From an uncultured Chloroflexota bacterium (lineage in GTDB: Bacteria; Chloroflexota; Anaerolineae; Caldilineales; Caldilineaceae): a stretch of 64,000 bases of DNA. The DNA is taken from positions 28,622 through 92,621 of the forward strand of contig CAIOHJ010000263.1 of the NCBI GenBank assembly GCA_903858085.1, read 5' to 3'. Each line of letters starts with the position of its first letter. Within the stretch, counting starts at the first letter, position 1. This document shows, in pieces, positions 60,946 through 64,000 of the stretch. The notes under the pieces are model-generated. The model had not been told where the DNA came from, ran no database searches, and worked only from the letters and a program-made list of their open reading frames with translations. A program made the translations under genes and the position numbers.

Positions 60946-60957
60946 GCCCTTGTCGGT

Positions 60958-63120
60958 TCAGTAGCGGCCACGCAGGGGCAGTGGGGGCAACTGTTGCGCC
61001 TCCTGTTTGCTGGCGATTTGAATGTCGACCGCGCAGGCCTTGAACTCGGGGATTTTGGCCTTGGGGTCCAGGGTGTCGATCGTCAGCAAATTGGCCGCTG
61101 CTTCGGCAAAATGGATCGGGATGAAGACGACGCCGGGGCGTGCTTTGGGGGAGACCGCCACGCGCAGCAGCACAGTACCGCGGCGTGAGGTGACACGCAC
61201 GGCGTCGCCATCTTTGACCGCCAGCCGGGCCGCGTCGATTTCATGGAGTTCGACCATCGGCGCTGGGGAGAGCGCGTCGAGCTGTGAGTGGCGGGTCAGG
61301 GTACCCCCATGCCAATGTTCCAGCAGGCGACCGGTGGTCAGAATGAAGGGATACGCCTCATCGGCTTCTTCTGCCACAGGCACGTATTCGAGCGGGAAGA
61401 AGCGCCCGCGCCCTGCTGGAAACATTTCGGCGAACAGGAAAGGGGTCCCTGGGTGGTCGAGGCTGGGCACCGGGTACTGGAGCCCAGCTGTTTCGATGCG
61501 TTCGTAGGTGATCCCGGCAAAGGGCGCAGCGACACTCGCCATCTCCCGGTAGATGGCCTCCGGGCTGGCGTAGTGCCAGCCCGCACTGGCCGGGCGCCCC
61601 AGCCTCTGTTCGATGCGCAGCGCCAGGTCGCAGAGAATATCGCTGTCCGGCCGGGACTGGCCGCGGGGGGCAATGGACCGGCGGACCCGCTGGACGCGTC
61701 GGTCCGTATTGGTGAAGGTGCCCTCCTTTTCTGCCCAGGAAACGGCTGGCAGAAAAACATCGGCAAAGGCCCCGGATTCGTTGATAAAAAGATCCTGAGC
61801 CACCAGAAATTCCAGCTGCTGCATGTGCTGGCGGGTCAGGTTGAGGTTGGGCTCGGACATCATCGGATTTTCTCCCATGATGTAGAGCGCTCGCACCCCC
61901 CCGGGGTGGGCGTTGGAGAGAATTTCGGTGGTCGTCAGACCACGGGTGCGGTTGAGCCCCCCGGGCTCAATTTTCCAACACGCCTCCCAGCGACGGGCAT
62001 TTTCTTCCTTGTCGACTTCCATGTAGCCAGGGTAGTGAAAAGGCATGGCGCCGGCGTCGGAGGCGCCCTGGACATTGTTCTGCCCGCGCAGCGGGTTGAG
62101 TCCGGTGCCCCGCCGCCCGATGTGGCCGGTGAGCAGGGCCAGGTGGATCAGCCCGAGCGCGCTGGCAGTGCCGTTGCTGAATTGTGAGATTCCCATCCCC
62201 CAGTAGATGGCGCCGTTGCGAGCGCTGGCGTACAGCCGTGCAGCTTCGACGATCAGCGAACGGTCGACGCCGGTGATCTGTTCGGCGTAGGCCGGGGTGA
62301 AAGGTTCGAGCGAACGGGCAAACTCTGCGTAGCCGCTGGTACGGGCGTCGAGAAAGGGCTGGTTGACCAGCCCCTCGGCCACGATCACGTGGGCCATGGC
62401 CGAAAAGAGCGGCACATTGGTGCCTGGCTTGAGCGGAAGCCAGAGGGTCGCAAAATTGCACAGCTCCAGCCGGCGCGGGTCGACAACGATCAGGTTGGCG
62501 CCATGCTTGCGGACCGCTTCTTTCATCTGTAAGGCGATGATCGGGTGGTTTTCTGTCGTATTGGAGCCGGTGACGATAAAACAGTCGCTGTGGATGACTT
62601 CCGCAGCTGTGTTGCTCATGGCAGAGGTGCCCAACGCCATCTGCAAGGCGACGACACTGCCTGCATGGCAGAGCCGGGTGCAGTGGTCGACGTTGTTGGT
62701 GCGAAAGAGGGCACGAAACAGTTTTTGCAGCAGATAGTTCTCTTCGTTGGTGGCTTTGGCACAACAGTAGACCGCCATCGCCTGGCTGCCATCGCGCCGG
62801 TAGAGGGCGACAAGCCGGTCGGCAACGAAGTCGAGCGCCTCGTCCCAACTGACCTCTCGCCACTCGCTGCGGTCAAAGGCCTGGGTGCGTTGGCCAGCCT
62901 GCTGCGGCTGCCTGCGGAGAAGCGGGCTGGTCACTCGGTCGGGGTGGTACATAAAATCATAGCCGAACCGCCCTTTGACACAGAGATTGCCCTGGTTGAC
63001 GACCGCATCGTGCGGGGAGGTGATTCGGTAGATAAACTCCTCTTTGCTGTGCAGCTGGAGATTGCAGCCGACACCGCAGTAGGGGCAGGTGGTCGAGGTG
63101 ACTCTGTCTGACTTGATCAT
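60958..63120 (-). CDS. Formate dehydrogenase catalytic subunit (molybdopterin/[4Fe-4S], Cys form)
   Basis: A 720-residue molybdopterin oxidoreductase of the formate dehydrogenase H group. C12, C15, C19 and C47 bind a [4Fe-4S] cluster. C151-H152 in RLCHAGSV occupies the place of Sec-His in E. coli FdhF, so this is a cysteine-type enzyme. The long motif around MGISQF, LLTGHIGRRGTG and NPLRGQNNVQGASD is diagnostic for FDH rather than nitrate reductase. The C-terminal cofactor-binding domain is complete. It lacks the NuoG-like N-terminal extension found in many NAD-linked FDHs; the HoxU-like and NuoEF subunits at 19-21.6 kb could supply that module. No signal peptide, hence cytoplasmic. No FdhD gene is adjacent. 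Confidence 0.9.
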   Translation of the reverse strand: MIKSDRVTSTTCPYCGVGCNLQLHSKEEFIYRITSPHDAVVNQGNLCVKGRFGYDFMYHPDRVTSPLLRRQPQQAGQRTQAFDRSEWREVSWDEALDFVADRLVALYRRDGSQAMAVYCCAKATNEENYLLQKLFRALFRTNNVDHCTRLCHAGSVVALQMALGTSAMSNTAAEVIHSDCFIVTGSNTTENHPIIALQMKEAVRKHGANLIVVDPRRLELCNFATLWLPLKPGTNVPLFSAMAHVIVAEGLVNQPFLDARTSGYAEFARSLEPFTPAYAEQITGVDRSLIVEAARLYASARNGAIYWGMGISQFSNGTASALGLIHLALLTGHIGRRGTGLNPLRGQNNVQGASDAGAMPFHYPGYMEVDKEENARRWEACWKIEPGGLNRTRGLTTTEILSNAHPGGVRALYIMGENPMMSEPNLNLTRQHMQQLEFLVAQDLFINESGAFADVFLPAVSWAEKEGTFTNTDRRVQRVRRSIAPRGQSRPDSDILCDLALRIEQRLGRPASAGWHYASPEAIYREMASVAAPFAGITYERIETAGLQYPVPSLDHPGTPFLFAEMFPAGRGRFFPLEYVPVAEEADEAYPFILTTGRLLEHWHGGTLTRHSQLDALSPAPMVELHEIDAARLAVKDGDAVRVTSRRGTVLLRVAVSPKARPGVVFIPIHFAEAAANLLTIDTLDPKAKIPEFKACAVDIQIASKQEAQQLPPLPLRGRY

Positions 63121-63170
63121 GGCGATCCTCCCGTGCTCGATCGGTATGTGCTAGAGAGCTGGCTGGCCCG

Positions 63171-63196
63171 GTGGGGGGCAGTGCGCTGCCCCCCAC
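63171..63196. terminator. GC-rich hairpin upstream of the formate dehydrogenase gene
   Basis: 10-bp arms GTGGGGGGCA and complement with a GTGCGC loop. It lies in the 310-bp gap 63121-63430. Position suggests a leader hairpin on the minus strand or an isolator from the tRNA promoter at 63287. The gap also holds that promoter and a 14-bp tandem repeat. Confidence 0.5.
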
Positions 63197-63286
63197 AAAG
63201 TAGCATAGGCGGTTGCTGGCTGTCAACCCCGGCGCAGGCCCCTGGGGCAGATTGTGGTTGAATCTCTCACTTTTGCTCCTGACAAT

Positions 63287-63314
63287 TTGACCGCGGTCGG
63301 CATTGTGCTATACT
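63287..63314 (+). promoter_or_regulatory. Promoter of the tRNA-tuf operon
   Basis: TTGACC at 63287-63292, a 16-bp spacer, and extended -10 TGCTATACT ending at 63314. It lies about 115 nt before the first tRNA. Confidence 0.7.
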
Positions 63315-63346
63315 TTGTAGGTAAGTATCTGCTGAAGTACGGCAGA

Positions 63347-63411
63347 CAGGGCAAAGGTGACAGGGCAAAGGTGACAGGGCAAAGGTGACAGGGCAAAGGT
63401 GACAGGGCAAA
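63347..63411 (+). repeat. 14-bp tandem repeat in the tRNA-tuf leader
   Basis: Four exact copies of CAGGGCAAAGGTGA (63347-63402) plus a partial fifth. It lies between the promoter and tRNA-Thr, so it is transcribed in the precursor and removed with the 5' leader. Confidence 0.95.
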
Positions 63412-63430
63412 AAACCGAGCACATCGATGC

Positions 63431-63506
<76 letters not shown>

Positions 63507-63589
63507 GCGAAAGATCAAAAAGAGCCAGCTGTTTCAAACAGCCATCGTCGATGCAGTCACTGAGATGGCAACTGAGAGATGGCAACTGA

Positions 63590-63679
<90 letters not shown>

Positions 63680-63681
63680 AA

Positions 63682-63755
<74 letters not shown>

Positions 63756-63821
63756 CTCCAGTATGTGTCTGGTTGTGCAAGGTACTGACAGGTTGTTTGC
63801 AAATTTGAGCCGGTAAGTAAA

Positions 63822-63847
63822 GAGCCGCCCGCCACCAAGGGCGGCTC
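63822..63847 (+). promoter_or_regulatory. Leader hairpin before tuf
   Basis: 9-bp arms GAGCCGCCC and complement with an 8-nt loop, between tRNA-Thr and the tuf ribosome binding site. It may be a processing site or attenuator separating the tRNAs from the tuf mRNA. Confidence 0.5.
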
Positions 63848-63870
63848 CCTATTCAGGGAGGCATTTTCCG

Positions 63871-64000
63871 ATGACCAAAGCAGTATTTCAGCGGACAAAG
63901 CCCCATGTCAATGTGGGGACGATCGGTCACATCGACCACGGCAAGACCAGCTTGACCGCCGCAATCACCAAGGTGCTCTCGTTGAAGGGCTGGGCAGACT
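63871..64000 (+). CDS. tuf: Elongation factor Tu (5' part only)
   Basis: The first 43 residues of EF-Tu, beginning TKAVFQRTKPHVNVGTIGHI with the P-loop GHIDHGKTSL at about residues 19-28; the rest is past the right edge. GGGAGG lies before the ATG. EF-Tu delivers aminoacyl-tRNA to the ribosome. It follows three tRNAs in the same direction, so they likely share a transcript as in the E. coli tufB operon. Confidence 0.97.
   Translation, partial: MTKAVFQRTKPHVNVGTIGHIDHGKTSLTAAITKVLSLKGWAD

Noticed and set aside
60958..63120. Periplasmic nitrate reductase
   Set aside because: The motifs around C151-H152 and NPLRGQNNVQGASD are those of formate dehydrogenases, and there is no Tat signal.
63347..63411. 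Possible CRISPR array
   Set aside because: The 14-bp units are directly adjacent with no spacers.

Overview
The window is a gene-dense, GC-rich chromosomal segment with no IS, integrase, phage or CRISPR sequence. The best guess at its source is a Chloroflexota bacterium of the Anaerolineae/Caldilineae type. The guess rests on large secreted proteins built from PPC, CARDB and Ig-like units, an NBR1/FW-like domain, a PUCC-type transporter, the Rex/ObgE/NadD/RsmG core genes, and a recurrent C-terminal [YF]LPxxxR ending. No rRNA is present, so the placement is an inference from gene content.

Layout. 0-2.3 kb: 5' end of recN, then a metallophosphoesterase overlapping an Sfp-type phosphopantetheinyl transferase. 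2.5-14.1 kb: a secreted-protein island with a trypsin-like protease, a C13-like and a C25-like cysteine peptidase, and a DUF6345-like protein. 14.2-19 kb: EEP-family hydrolase, OsmC, a Tat-exported cyclase, DUF2231 and MsrPQ. 19-22.4 kb: NuoE-NuoF fusion, HoxU-like ferredoxin subunit and an EamA transporter in an overlapping operon. 22.6-31.4 kb: ComEA, a chimeric substrate-binding lipoprotein, a PUCC-type MFS protein, signal peptidase I, and a membrane-anchored GH3-like protein that has lost its catalytic residues. 31.4-37.5 kb: DAO-family oxidase, acyl-CoA dehydrogenase, and a GlpA-like/flavin reductase/DUF1667 operon. 37.5-44 kb: minus-strand run pdxH, an HNH-containing DUF1998-type helicase, a CbiR-like protein, cobU, and a Zn/Mn-type ABC ATPase and permease. 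44.1-44.4 kb: tRNA-Pro, -Gly and -Met.

44.6-48 kb: class II aldolase plus PfkB kinase, then a peptide-binding lipoprotein. 48.3-56.3 kb: housekeeping genes (S1-like protein, rpsU, infA, a Nudix hydrolase, a DtxR-family regulator, rsmG, rex, an S41-like protease, nadD, obgE). 56.4-63.1 kb: dimethylglycine dehydrogenase-like protein, a DUF5666 repeat protein, and a formate dehydrogenase catalytic subunit. The window ends with tRNA-Thr, -Tyr, -Thr and the start of tuf, the same order as the Escherichia coli thrU-tyrU-(glyT)-thrT-tufB operon.

Links between genes. The diaphorase-like subunits at 19-21.6 kb are plausible NAD-linked partners of the formate dehydrogenase 40 kb away. MsrPQ and OsmC fit envelope and oxidative stress. 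CbiR-like plus CobU suggests cobamide salvage or remodelling. Four secreted proteins share a C-terminal heptapeptide that looks like an undescribed sorting or processing tag. Promoters are clear: about a dozen sigma-70-like -35/-10 pairs with 15-18 bp spacing, many with an extended TGC-10. Two genes (recN and rsmG) have a geometry that predicts leaderless mRNAs.
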